This document shows, piece after piece, positions 22,138-31,713 of a stretch of 64,000 nt of DNA. The DNA is from Trichopria drosophilae (lineage: Eukaryota; Arthropoda; Insecta; Hymenoptera; Diapriidae). A program made the position numbers and the translations under genes. Each line of letters opens with the position of its first letter. Within the stretch, counting starts at the first letter, position 1. The notes beneath the pieces were generated by a model. It did no database searches and had not been told where the DNA came from. It worked only from the letters and a program-made list of their open reading frames with translations. The stretch spans positions 66,277,501 through 66,341,500 of the forward strand of contig CM059582.1 in assembly GCA_030407085.1 (NCBI GenBank). Reading direction: 5' to 3'.

Positions 22138-24744
22138 AATAATAATAATAATAATATCTTTATTACTGTCAAAATATATAGTTTGTTACCCCACTACATA
22201 TCAAAAGTATATAATCCCTACTTGTCCGCGATCTGAATGTACAAAAAAATTTAATAATAAATCTAAAACTAAAAGATAGTGAAAACTAAAATTATTTGAC
22301 GAGATAATTAATTTTAAGTATCACAGTTTTTCAGCATTTGCTGAATTTGCTAATCCGCGGGAATTAGGATTTTGTTAAGGTCTTTAAAGTATTTAGAGAT
22401 GAGCCAATTACAAATTCCTTTTTTAAGAAATTTAGTTGAGATATAATTCTCTCGTATAGATTGCGGTATTAGATTCAGCAATTTGCATCCAATATAAGTG
22501 AAGGATCTTTGCCCTATTTTTCTTTTCATTGTTGGTATAGTGAGTAAGTTATTTGTAATTTTTTGCCCTGGTGTGTATTGAGTGAGACACATTTGTATCA
22601 ATTTTATTTATAAGGCAATAAGATGATGCTGCTAGATAATATAATTGTCGTATATTTAATAAATTTCTGATGTTTTACAATTCTATTGTTGGGAATAGTC
22701 GTGGCTTAAAAAATATTGTCTTTAAGACGGAATTTTGTAACACCTGCAGTGGATTTAAAACATTTTCATACCAACCCCCAGACAGCACAAAATGTTCTGT
22801 TACATACCAAATACGTTACTGATATATAACGGTTATGAAGTCGGACATTTTTACATTCCTGCAACATAACCGTTATATGTTTGCCACGTCTGTGCTGTAT
22901 GGGCCGCCCCATGAAATAATCCCATATCTTGCAATAGAGTGGAAAAGAGAGTAATAAACAATTAAAAGTTGTGTGGTATTTAGAATACCTCTTAGTTTAT
23001 AAAATAAATATGGTATATGTCTCAATTTATTAGTAATTAATTTTATATGCAAATCCCATCGAAGGTGACTATCAAACAATACTCCCAAATATTTTATGTT
23101 TGTAGCTCACGCTATTTCCACTGTCTTATTATTTATAAAAATTCTCAAATTTAAATTATTTGGTACGCTATCAATATAGCACCCAAAGGGAAGAAAATAC
23201 GATTTTTGTGTGTTTACTGTCAGTGAATTTGCATTTAGCCATGTAAATATGATCGGTAAATCAGTTTCTATATATGTTACAAGAGAAGTCCATGTTTTTT
23301 TTTAATATTATGATGGTATCATCAGCATATGACAGTACTGAACCGTTTATTTTGTTTTCGAAGATGTCGTTCATATATAGTATAAACAAAATTGGACCAA
23401 GAATAGTGCCTTGAGGTATACCATACTTTAGAGCAAGGGCGTCACTTTTTATATTGGCAAATTCTACGCTTTATCTTCTATTCGTTAGATAACTTTGGAA
23501 TAATTTGTGTGCAATGCCTCTAATTTCGTAACTATAGAGTTTATCTAAAAGAATTCCATGATCTAAGGTGTCAAAAGCTTTTGCTAAGTCAACCAAAACC
23601 GCAATTATTGGAGTCCCTGAATCTAGTGCTGAGTAAACAGATTTTGTTAGTGTAGGTAACGAATCAGTCGTTGAGCTTTCTTCTCTAAAACCGAACTGCG
23701 ATGGATTCAATATTTTATGTTTGTGAATGAATTTCGTTAATCTATTTTTTATACATATTTCAATGACTTTCGCAAAGACTGATATCAGTGAGATTGGTCT
23801 GTAATTGTCGACATGATTTTTGTTTCCGGATTTGAAAAGTGGAGTAACTGATGCTATTTTGAAGTGATCTGGGAAAATACCATTTTCGAAACATTTTTTT
23901 ATGAGCTGCATTAATGCTATATTTATAAAAGGACGTATTTTTTTAAGAACGTTTACATGAATATCATCCGGACCAGATGCTTTCTTATATTTTGATCCCA
24001 CGATTATACGATCAATTTCACTAATATTCAGAGGGGTAAAAAAGAGTGATTGTTTTATTCTTCTTTTTGTTGATGTTCCTCTTGGTCTATTTGGAATTTT
24101 CGTTGCAAGATCTGCTCCAATGTTTACAAACAATTTATTAAATTCGTTGGCTATATCCATTGGATTTTCTATCTTTTCATCGTCTTTTGTATAAACTGCA
24201 TTCGTAAGTTTGGTGTTTTGCCTTTGATTTATTGCGGATGATCTCATTTACAGCATTCCACATATATTTAGGTTGGTTTCTATTTTTAATAATGATGTTC
24301 CTGTAGTATTCATTCTTTGCGTTTAATATTTTTTTATTCAGTCTGTTTCGGTACGATTTGAAATTGTTTAGTATCTCCGGGCTTTTTGTGGCTATTGCTT
24401 TTTTATATAACATGTCTCTTTTTTCTTATAGAATTTACGAGGTCCTTTATTATCCAGTCTTTTCTTTTGCATTTTGATTGATTAACACTGAATGTAGATT
24501 TCTTAATTAGGTAAATGATTTTGTCTGCGATTGATGCTGCACACGTATTAACATCCGTATCTTGAGTAATTGTATCCCAGTTGATCTTTGATGCATGTTT
24601 ATATGATCGATTATAATTTATAGATGTTTTCTGTTTTCTTAAAGAATTGTTATCGGTGTATTGTGATTCTTCGTTTTTACTTAGAAATAATAGGATGGAA
24701 AAGTGGTCTGTAATAGATGTACCCAGACAACCAGCTAGCTGCAT
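22138..24744 (-). mobile_element. Jockey/CR1-superfamily LINE, 5'-truncated
   Basis: The minus-strand order is the end of an endonuclease (ITDHFSILLF, about 24700), then the basic linker, then RT: KKASGPDDIHVNVLKK, PLFKSGNKNHVDNYRPISLI, SQFGFREESSTTDSL and LVDLAKAFDTLDH (23471-24247), with the YADDTIII box near 23302-23332. The C-terminal part is at 22873-23088 (LRWDLHIKLITNKL, GIISWGG) and 22350-22601 (GQRSFTYIGCKLLNLIP). A 3' UTR with an (ATT)n tail ends at 22138 inside the Penelope-like RT. Frameshifts and stops occur near 23300, 23470 and 24250. Most of the endonuclease is missing. Confidence 0.85.
22782..22909. mobile_element. ~128-bp hairpin MITE inside the LINE
   Basis: CCCAGACAGCACA at the left and its inverse TGTGCTGTATGGG at the right frame an imperfect palindrome whose inner arms pair ATATAACGGTTATG. 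It splits the LINE frame between ISWGG (about 22915) and YENVLNPLQVLQNS (about 22770). Reading across it restores a continuous LINE protein, which supports an insertion. Confidence 0.7.
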
Positions 24745-25721
24745 ATTGCCGCATATAAGGGAAAAGTCAGGCGGCGGATATGTCGGCAGAAATACGGAAT
24801 TTGCGTCATCACACAGACAGCAAATTTGGTGGAAATTCTCACGTGCCGACTAATGACGCATTTCTGCTTAGGAAATGTTCTAATACGGCGAAACGCCAAA
24901 ACCCCACTTTTCCCCTACTTCCCCTATATCATATTCTTATTAGGAATGAAACAAGGCATACGGGAGTGTACTTAATGAAGCGTTCTTCGAGATGAAATAA
25001 AGTGTGTAATAGAGTGTCGTTTGCCAATTTCTATACAAGTACAAGTTCGAATTAAGTATTTTATTTAACAATATTTAAAAACAATTACGTTATGTATATT
25101 TATATATGTGTATAGGCGCAGCGTGGCCTACTTATATTTACAATCATATTTATATTTTACTCTGAACTCATAGCATTAATCTCCAGAACATCCGTACGGA
25201 ACAATGCAAAAAATAAAATTAAGAATTGTCTTAAATTTTAACACAAATATCATATGACGTTATAAATATAGTGATAGACAGTGATAGACCAGTGGTCCGT
25301 ATCGCGCGCGGTCGTTGATCGCCTAAAGCATCTGTATTGAGGAACAATACTTGGATCGGTGAATGCTTGAGATCTCAGCTTTTTTAAAATAATTTTTAAG
25401 ATTAAATAATAAACTAAAAATAAGAAAAAAGTGAAAAATACAATTTTTTATTAAAATCTCTTATTGTACACTTCGGGAAGCGGCATTTAAGCGTACGTAC
25501 TTTTCGTGTACTCTTATCGTAATGTACACGAAGCGTACGTACTCTTCATGTACCTTTAATTTCAATCTTACTGTACTCTTCGTGTACGCTTCCATTTTTA
25601 CCAGGGTTCTAATGCGTTACAAACTAGGATTCCGTAGGTCGAGTAACCAGCTTAGATTCCTCTGAATTGAAGTAATCTGAATTATGATTTGAGTATGAAG
25701 GTTTGTAATTATAATAGTATG
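24745..25721. other. Unassigned AT-rich sequence
   Basis: No gene is recognised. A broken inverted pair (GCAGAAAT..GCGTCAT near 24783 and ATGACGCATTTCTGC near 24852) suggests a small palindromic element. Between 25490 and 25590 the word CGTACGTACT(T/C)TTCGTGTAC and its inverse recur three to four times. Confidence 0.4.
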
Positions 25722-26637
25722 TGTTATAATGGCTGCTTTTTCGCGGCCAGAATTATTGGCTTGTCGTCCACCGCCCGCGAAACGAGCTTTGGGGTTTTCT
25801 CGGGAAAACCCCGCGCCAGGTGGACGACTCGCTTTGCTCAGCCCGGCTAGCTGGCAATCTCCGGTAGGGCACGAGCTCGCCCAGAGGAGGTCGGCTCCTG
25901 CCTCCTTCCGCGCCTGAAACGGGGATCGCGAAATTCCCTACGGCGGCACCGCACACCGCCCGCACAAGCTACGACAGGGGGGGGGCAGGAAACAATAATA
26001 ATAATAATAATTTTCTTTTATTGAAAAAGGATATTGGGCCTTCTTGCCCTTTCAATTTTATTGAGATAAACACACGTGTGGCCCACGGCCGACTTACAAT
26101 TAGTTGTTCACAAAGTTGGCGTTTCGCCTGCTCGCTCCCGACAAAATGGCGTTTCGTCCTCGGTTCGACGGCCGTCTCGTCCTCGGCTTGACGGCAGGTC
26201 TCGTCCTCGCTTGACGGCAGACTTCGTCCTCGGGTTTTCCGATTTTTCGGCCCGTTTCTCCCTACTCGCAACGACGTACACGAAAGCCTTAATCTCGACT
26301 CGAACTCGCGCAATCCTTCCTACTCGAAGGTACACTCGGTCCTCCTTAACGCGATCCTTCCTTCTCGAAGGCTCAAACGCGATTCTCCACGCGATCCTTC
26401 CTGCTTGAAGGTTGGAAAGCGAATCTGCGATCCTTCCTTCTTGAAGGGGTATTAGATACTCTCGGTGGCACTCTCCGCGGCCGCGCATCTCCGTGCGCCG
26501 TATCCGGCGGCGCTCGGGCATTTTCGGGGCCGTTCGTATCTGCGACGATCCTACTATCGATCGATTCGAATGATTGTATCACTCCGCGCTCTCGCGACCG
26601 CGGCACGACTCCTGGACAAACGTAACGTCCCGTTACA
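25722..26637 (-). repeat. Solo LTR related to the gypsy-2 element, minus orientation
   Basis: Read on the minus strand it starts TGTAACGGGACGTTACG, close to the gypsy-2 LTR start TGTAACGG.GCGTTACG, and ends TATAACA. The downstream half matches the gypsy-2 3' LTR: TGTAAGTCGGCC, then TCAGGCG.CGAAGGAGGCA..GA, CCTCTGGG and CCTGGCGCGG. An AATAAA and an (ATT)n run lie at the expected polyadenylation zone. GC content contrasts with the flanks. Open frames here (25753-26606, both strands) are not genes. I find no clean target duplication. Confidence 0.75.
26146..26460 (-). repeat. Two minisatellites inside the solo LTR
   Basis: On the plus strand TCGTCCTCGGCTTGACGGCAG-like units of ~23-28 bp recur about four times (26146-26240). 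CGATCCTTCCT.CT.GAAGG then recurs four times with ~36-43-bp spacing (26308-26445). The gypsy-2 LTRs do not carry these arrays at the same place. Confidence 0.75.
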
Positions 26638-26701
26638 GTGTGTATTTACATAGCACACGAGAACACCATACCAAAAAAAAAAAATCTATATGTACTTGTA
26701 T

Positions 26702-26895
26702 TCGCCCTGTTAAGTGGATCTTATGCGGTGTCTGGTGGCCTAAGTTGGAAACTTGCGAGTCCAAAAGACGTCGTTTGAATTTAAGCGTCAAAGTCAAAAC
26801 ACTTAAAACATGAAATAACTTAATGTAATTAAAGGATTCACGTTTTAAAAATTTGGCCGCCAGACATACCATCAGAGCCACTTAACATGGCGAAT
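26702..26895. repeat. ~194-bp imperfect palindrome (MITE-like)
   Basis: CGCCCTGTTAAGTGGATCTT at 26702 matches, inverted, CCACTTAACATGGCG ending at 26895. Pairing continues through GTGTCTGG.GGCC. The loop is AT-rich. No coding capacity or clear target duplication is seen. Confidence 0.6.
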
Positions 26896-27272
26896 TCGTA
26901 CATACACCCACAGTTTCTAGTGTTTTTATCTATACAAGAAACGAAGGTATCAGAGGTAATTCCCTGTCAGAATTAATGGCTGTATAGGTGTATGTATATA
27001 ATTTTCCAGAAAATAATTCTTGAGCTTTTGAGGTTTCCTGGAAAGCGTCATCTGTGTAGTGGAATAAAAATTGCCCTATACACTATTGAATATATGTACA
27101 TATATTTCATAACAAAGAAGGTTTGATCATTTCGAGTGGCGAGTGAGTATAATGTAAAATGAAAATTTATCTTATGTTTCATTTTATTTAGTAACTACAA
27201 TAACATTCGTTTGAATAAAGTTAAAGAAGATGTAGGACCACGAATTTAGTAGCGAAATTTGGAACTATCAAA

Positions 27273-29139
27273 TTGTTGAATTTTTATCGAAAGGTCGAAA
27301 AAAGGGGAGGGGGTGAAATTTTAATAGATATTGTACCTTCTTCTTGGTTATTGTATGACAAGAATAATAAGTTAATTTGTAAATTTATGACTGAACCATA
27401 TAACGATGAACAATGTAACACACTTTGTGAAATCATTCAATTTAAGAAACCTCCTTTACCACATTGGCCAAAATTTTCAGTCAGGTTGAAATCTCATGCA
27501 AGTGAGTAAAATAACAAAATGAGCTGTATAAAAATTGTAAATAATTCCAGTCGTAAACCTGCATATTTTTAGAAACTTATAAGAAAGTTTTGAAACGTCT
27601 GAAGCAACTTCAAACTAAAGAGGAATATGCTTATACGTCCGATACTGATGTGCCTTCTGAGCAAAAAGCTAAAATAATGGAAAAACTAGTAAAAAGTAAA
27701 AAATCTAATTGTGCAGTGTCTACTTTGGACAATGTAATTCATATACCTTTAACGATGCCTTGTACTAAAAACGATGATGTATCACTTCCGTCACATTTAA
27801 GTATTCGTAAGTGAAAATCTATCGTATTAAACTAATTAGAACTACATATTATATGTAAAACCTAACTAGAAGTATTTTATGAAAAAGCTATAATTAATAA
27901 ATTATTCAAATATAAGAAACGCAATAAAGAACGTGTCATGTTTTAGATGATGCAGCAGCAATAGTGTCAATGACATCTGATGATGAAGTAGTTGCACCTT
28001 CAACGGCCGGGGAACAAAGTTCCGAAAATCAACACACCGAAAGGCCAAAATTTCGATTTAGCATGGCTCTAGCGTGATTTTCTTTACTTTGTCTTTGAAA
28101 ATTTGGAAAACGAAAGCAAATTAAAATGCCTTGGACTCACGCAATATCGAAATTTTAGCCATTCGGGGTTTTCATTTTCGGAACATTGTTCCTCGGCCCC
28201 TTCAACAAAGTCAGATAATTGTAAGTATATCGTTTTATAGGTAAATAAATTGTATGTATTTTCGAACTAATTATTGTAAGGAACATCATTATGGTTCTTA
28301 GTTTATTTCAATTTTGATTTTAGCGAGCTTTGTGTAATAAGCATTATAAAAATGCACCAATCGTATGGAATAATTTAACTTATAGGCTATCATATATCAT
28401 AACTGTAATGGTTTGAAACAAACTTCTTTTTAATATAGTATAGGGGTAAATACAACAAGATCAAATAGCAATCGCGTCACTCCGTCAATCCTTTGTTACT
28501 AATAGTACGAAATTTGATTCAAGTAAGAATTATTTTACTATAAAATATAATTAATATTTAAGACAATTAATAATTAATTCCACGCAATGTCGAAATAATG
28601 AAATCTACATTTTATAGGATTGGAAATCCTTGAAGAGAAAGTTGAACGTATCTTAAATCTACTTGAAGACATTGCAAAAGAGCAAAAATCCCAAACTGAT
28701 ATCATGACTTCAATGAAGAAATCACCTGGGGCAGAATCATTTATCAACAAGTATCAAATACGAGTCCCATTCGAAAATTATGAAGGTTTTCTGGAATTTG
28801 ATTCCCGCTTAAAAGTAAATGAAAATTTACGTAAAGAGTTTGTGAGTGTGTTACATTCAGATGTTCTCGCATTATTATTTTACAAAACACTAATTAATAA
28901 TAAATATATTTTATTTTAGAAACAATCCTTGATATTCTTATTAGATGCAGATCATGATGTCAAATCCAGTGTTTCTAACGTGGTAAGAAAGTTATGTCGA
29001 GAAATGTAATAATTTGTAATAAAATAAAAAAAATAAAAATGTAATAAAATAAAAAAAAAATGCACTGTTATCCTGTACTGCTTTGAAAAAATGTCCAAAT
29101 AAATACGTTTGGAAAGATACAACATTTGTCAAATGTTTA
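27273..29139 (+). CDS. DUF4806-family gene, multi-exon, probably disrupted
   Basis: Exons joined by good splice signals: 27273-27501, 27573-27806, 27957-28220 (contains a MITE), 28469-28522, 28618-28841, 28920-29007, and a further coding piece at about 29072-29139. The N-terminal part has VPSSWLLYDKNNKLICKF and KTYKKVLKRLKQLQTKEEY. A predicted coiled coil (LEEKVERILNLLEDIAKEQK) precedes the C-terminal domain: YQIRVPFENYEGFLEFDSRL, then DADHDVKSSVSNVVRKLCRE and CPNKYVWKD. This layout matches insect DUF4806 proteins, whose role is unknown to me. Phases agree across introns once the MITE is ignored. The MITE shifts the frame, and an A-rich 65-bp segment (29008-29072) with stops splits the last block, so the copy may be a pseudogene. 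The start Met is the first in frame but upstream exons are possible. Confidence 0.7.
28005..28198. mobile_element. 194-bp MITE in exon 3 of the DUF4806 gene
   Basis: The ends are GGCCGGGGAACAAAGTTCCG and its near inverse (CGGAACATTGTTCCTCGGCC). It is flanked by the exact 8-bp duplication CCTTCAAC (27997-28004 and 28199-28206), as for hAT-type insertion. The insert plus duplication (202 bp) is not a multiple of three and carries stops, so it breaks the reading frame. The same sequence occurs in both arms of the TTAA foldback element (37452-37640 and 42186-42375). Confidence 0.9.
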
Positions 29140-29181
29140 GTTGGTGAGTATATCAAGTGCGTGTGAGAGAACTGGACATAG

Positions 29182-30475
29182 TGTAACGGGGCGTTACGCC
29201 GGCGGACCAGGTATGTTCGCCGCCGTTGGAATGTTGCCATAGAAACCGTTTTCGTGCATTTCCGTGACGGGATCGGGTGTTAGGAACGGCCCCTAATCAG
29301 CCCGAGTGCCGCCGCTCGGCGCTCGGCGAAATCGGAGTCAGTTAGCCTCGTGGAGAAAGCCGAGTCGAGTCGAGTCGAGGAGTATAGTCGAGGTATTCGA
29401 GTAGTCAGTATCGTCAAGGTAGTCGAGAGAGTAGAGTCGAGTCATTGGAGGTAGCTCGTAGCGTCGAGGTAGCGTAGTCGCGCATAGTCGTCGAGACCCG
29501 AGTTTTACGCGCGAGAATTGTCCGAGAACGAGTCGAGTCGAGTCGAGGAGTATAGTCGAGGTATTCTAGTAGTTAGTATCGTCAAGGTAGTCGAGAGAGT
29601 AGAGTCGAGTCGAGTTGAGCGCGTGCGACTCGGAGTAACCGCTAAAAGGAGTCGAGGAACGCCACCCGAGTTAAACGCGCGCGACATAGTCCGAGTCCGT
29701 TAACGAGCGACGAGAGTCACGAGCCGGCGATATACCCGGAGACTATTATCAAAGCAAACGTGCCAAACAGCGGCCATATTGGGCACGCAACGTGGTTGTC
29801 CTAAGGGACTCGGCGCGCGGGAGAAGTCCGTTGCGTGGAAACGGTGTGCGTTGCGCGGGAAAAAAATTCCCCCGTCTGGGAACACGCGTCGGACCGCACC
29901 CAGGAGGGAAAGCCTTCCCCTCTTGGGAGGTCGAAAGGGCCGCGTCGAGAGGGGATAGACCTCCGGTTGGGAATTACCGTGGCCGAGCCGCGTAAGTGGG
30001 GACGGAATTTCCCCCATGATCGTACGCGACGAGGAACGCGTTGCGCGTAGAGAGCCCGTGCATTTCGCGTAGTGGGGACGGGATTTCCCCGTTATCGTAG
30101 GCGCCGCGAAACGCTGCGCGTAAGCCGCCCGCGCATCTCGCGTAGTGGGGACGGGATTTCCCCCGTTACAGAAGGCGCCACGAAACGTTGCACGTAAGCA
30201 GCCCGCGCATTTAGGAGAGTGGGGACGGTCTTCCCCGTAGCAGTAGGCCGCGGAAGTCGTACACGACGGAAGAGCTCCGGCGAGGAGCCGTGACAGGACC
30301 AAGTTGCAACGGTGCAACGTGTCACCGCCGTAAAACCGGCTAAGTAAGCCGTGACGTACGGGGTCAGCAACCTATTGTTGACCCGGTTCGTCATTCCCTG
30401 TCCCATAAATCCCCCCATATATTGGATGCTTGGTGATTTATTATATTTTATAAATTGTACTTTGTGTTAAGAGTG
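29182..30475 (+). repeat. 5' LTR and leader of gypsy-2
   Basis: The first ~560 bp (29182-29741) match the 3' LTR closely, including two spaced blocks of GTCGAG repeats (29358-29450 and 29529-29612, ~167 bp apart). From about 29742 the two LTRs diverge completely. The 5' copy instead carries a GC-rich segment with a 74-bp tandem repeat, then TATATTTTATAAATTGTAC near 30450. The exact end of the 5' LTR and the primer-binding site are therefore uncertain. Confidence 0.65.
29996..30255 (+). repeat. ~74-bp tandem repeat in the 5' LTR/leader of gypsy-2
   Basis: GTGGGGACGGGATTTCCCC(C)GT begins units at about 29996, 30071, 30145 and 30219. Each contains a GCG(A/C)C..GAAACG(C/T)TGC(A/G)CGTA segment and ends CCCG(C/T)GCAT. 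The last copy is partial. The repeat is absent from the 3' LTR. Confidence 0.8.
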
Positions 30476-30849
30476 GCTACAGCCACTAGCTCGAGGAGCG
30501 CGGGTGACAAGAGCGAGGTGCAACCGTGCTCGAAGCCCGTAATAGTAGTTGGTACGAGACTACCCGCGAGCTTCGGTCGCTTCCTTCGCGCTCGTACACG
30601 GTCGGAGAAATCAGTCGTTAGCCCGCGCGGCCTATCGCCGAGGTCGGACCGTTACCACGTGACCGTACCCGAGTGGTCAGTGCGATCGGAAGTCACCGAG
30701 GGCTTCATAGAGCTAGGCATAAGAGTGTGCGTATGTGTGTGTGTGTGGATTGAGAGAGGAGAGAGAAATGGTGAAAAAATAAATAAATAAATAAATAAAT
30801 AAAAACAAACAAAACTTTTTTGAGGTAGTCAGTGGAGCGCAGGGTGAGT
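30476..30849 (+). other. Gypsy-2 untranslated leader
   Basis: GC-rich sequence with a short (GT)n run (about 30730-30745) and an (AAAT)n run (30778-30802). The frame at 30455-30790 has no recognisable domain. Confidence 0.45.
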
Positions 30850-31713
30850 GTTACCGCGTTGTGAGGAGATCACTCGGTTCGTAGTTCCGGAAACCATGCC
30901 CCGGGGTAGGAGTAACGGTCAACGTCAGGATCGGGCGGTCGGGATGTCGCAAGACGAGGGAAAGGATTACCCCCTCTCGCGAGAGGACGTAATCGAGCGA
31001 TTACAGGCCGAAGGCCTGAGTATGGTCAGTGATGCGTAATCCGAGAGTCGCAGCTGGCAGGATCGAGTCGGATACGGCGTCTGAAACGTCATCCGGCAGT
31101 ATCGGACGAAGAACTCGTAGCAACGAGAACTCCGAACGGAGGAAACGGCGAGGAGGCCGAAAAAGGAGGAACTCCGAAGAAGTGGCCGCGACCGAGCCCC
31201 GGCGCCGATCGGAGGCTGTGCCGATCAAACAGCCGCTTGGACCGCGCCCAAGGTCAACCAAGGTCGCCCAAGACTCAGACGGTCCGTTCGGGCGAGCCCA
31301 GAGCGACGCCGCCGCCATAGTCACCAGGAGTCGGAAAAGGAAGAAGACCACGTCGACCCGTTGAGCCGCCTCTTGAAAGATGCCCGGTTCTCCCCGACAC
31401 AATTCGTCCAAGGAGGAGGGAGCCGATGAGAGCACCAAGAGAGAGAACGTACTATACCTGTGGCGGGACGGGCCATTTCGCGCGCGAATTCCCGAAGCCC
31501 CAGCAGTGTTACGGGTGTGGTCGAGTCGGAACGATTCGTAGAGAATGCAACGAGTGCATGGAAGCAGGAGCGAGGGACTCGGGAAACGAGCCCCGCGGAT
31601 CGGGGAACGAGTTCTCCCCACCCGACCCGCTGTCACGTTCCAGATGGAGAACGAGTGCGCGCCCCATAGAGGAGCGGGAGTATGCCCGGAGAGGGAGGTA
31701 CTCCGATATGTAA
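30850..31713 (+). pseudogene. gag: gag remnant of gypsy-2 (capsid missing, damaged zinc knuckles)
   Basis: Short frames encode an N-terminal piece (30896-31039, SREDVIERLQAEGLSM), an arginine-rich piece (31029-31364) and a nucleocapsid piece (31426-31713). The latter has CGGTGHFAREF and CYGCGRVGTIRREC. The first knuckle lacks its first and last Cys, and the second has Thr where His is expected. No capsid-like sequence of normal length lies between them; the whole region is under 900 bp, against more than 1.2 kb for a usual gypsy gag. I infer an internal deletion. Confidence 0.65.

Noticed and set aside
25260..25380. Possible small structured RNA around the GATAGACCAGTGG...GAGATCTCAGC segment
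   Set aside because: No match that I can see to tRNA, 5S or spliceosomal RNA; pairing is weak and a T-run alone is not evidence.
25985..26010. (AAT)n tail first read as the 3' end of a second LINE on the minus strand
   Set aside because: The flanking sequence continues as LTR homologous to gypsy-2, so the run is internal to a solo LTR.
25729..26606. Several overlapping frames on both strands suggesting an arginine-rich gene
   Set aside because: The region aligns with the gypsy-2 LTR and contains minisatellites; frames overlap on both strands and share no motif.
29700..30418. A ~205-codon frame and others on the minus strand in GC-rich sequence
   Set aside because: They lie opposite the gypsy-2 LTR and 74-bp repeat, have no domains, and arise from low stop-codon density in GC-rich DNA.
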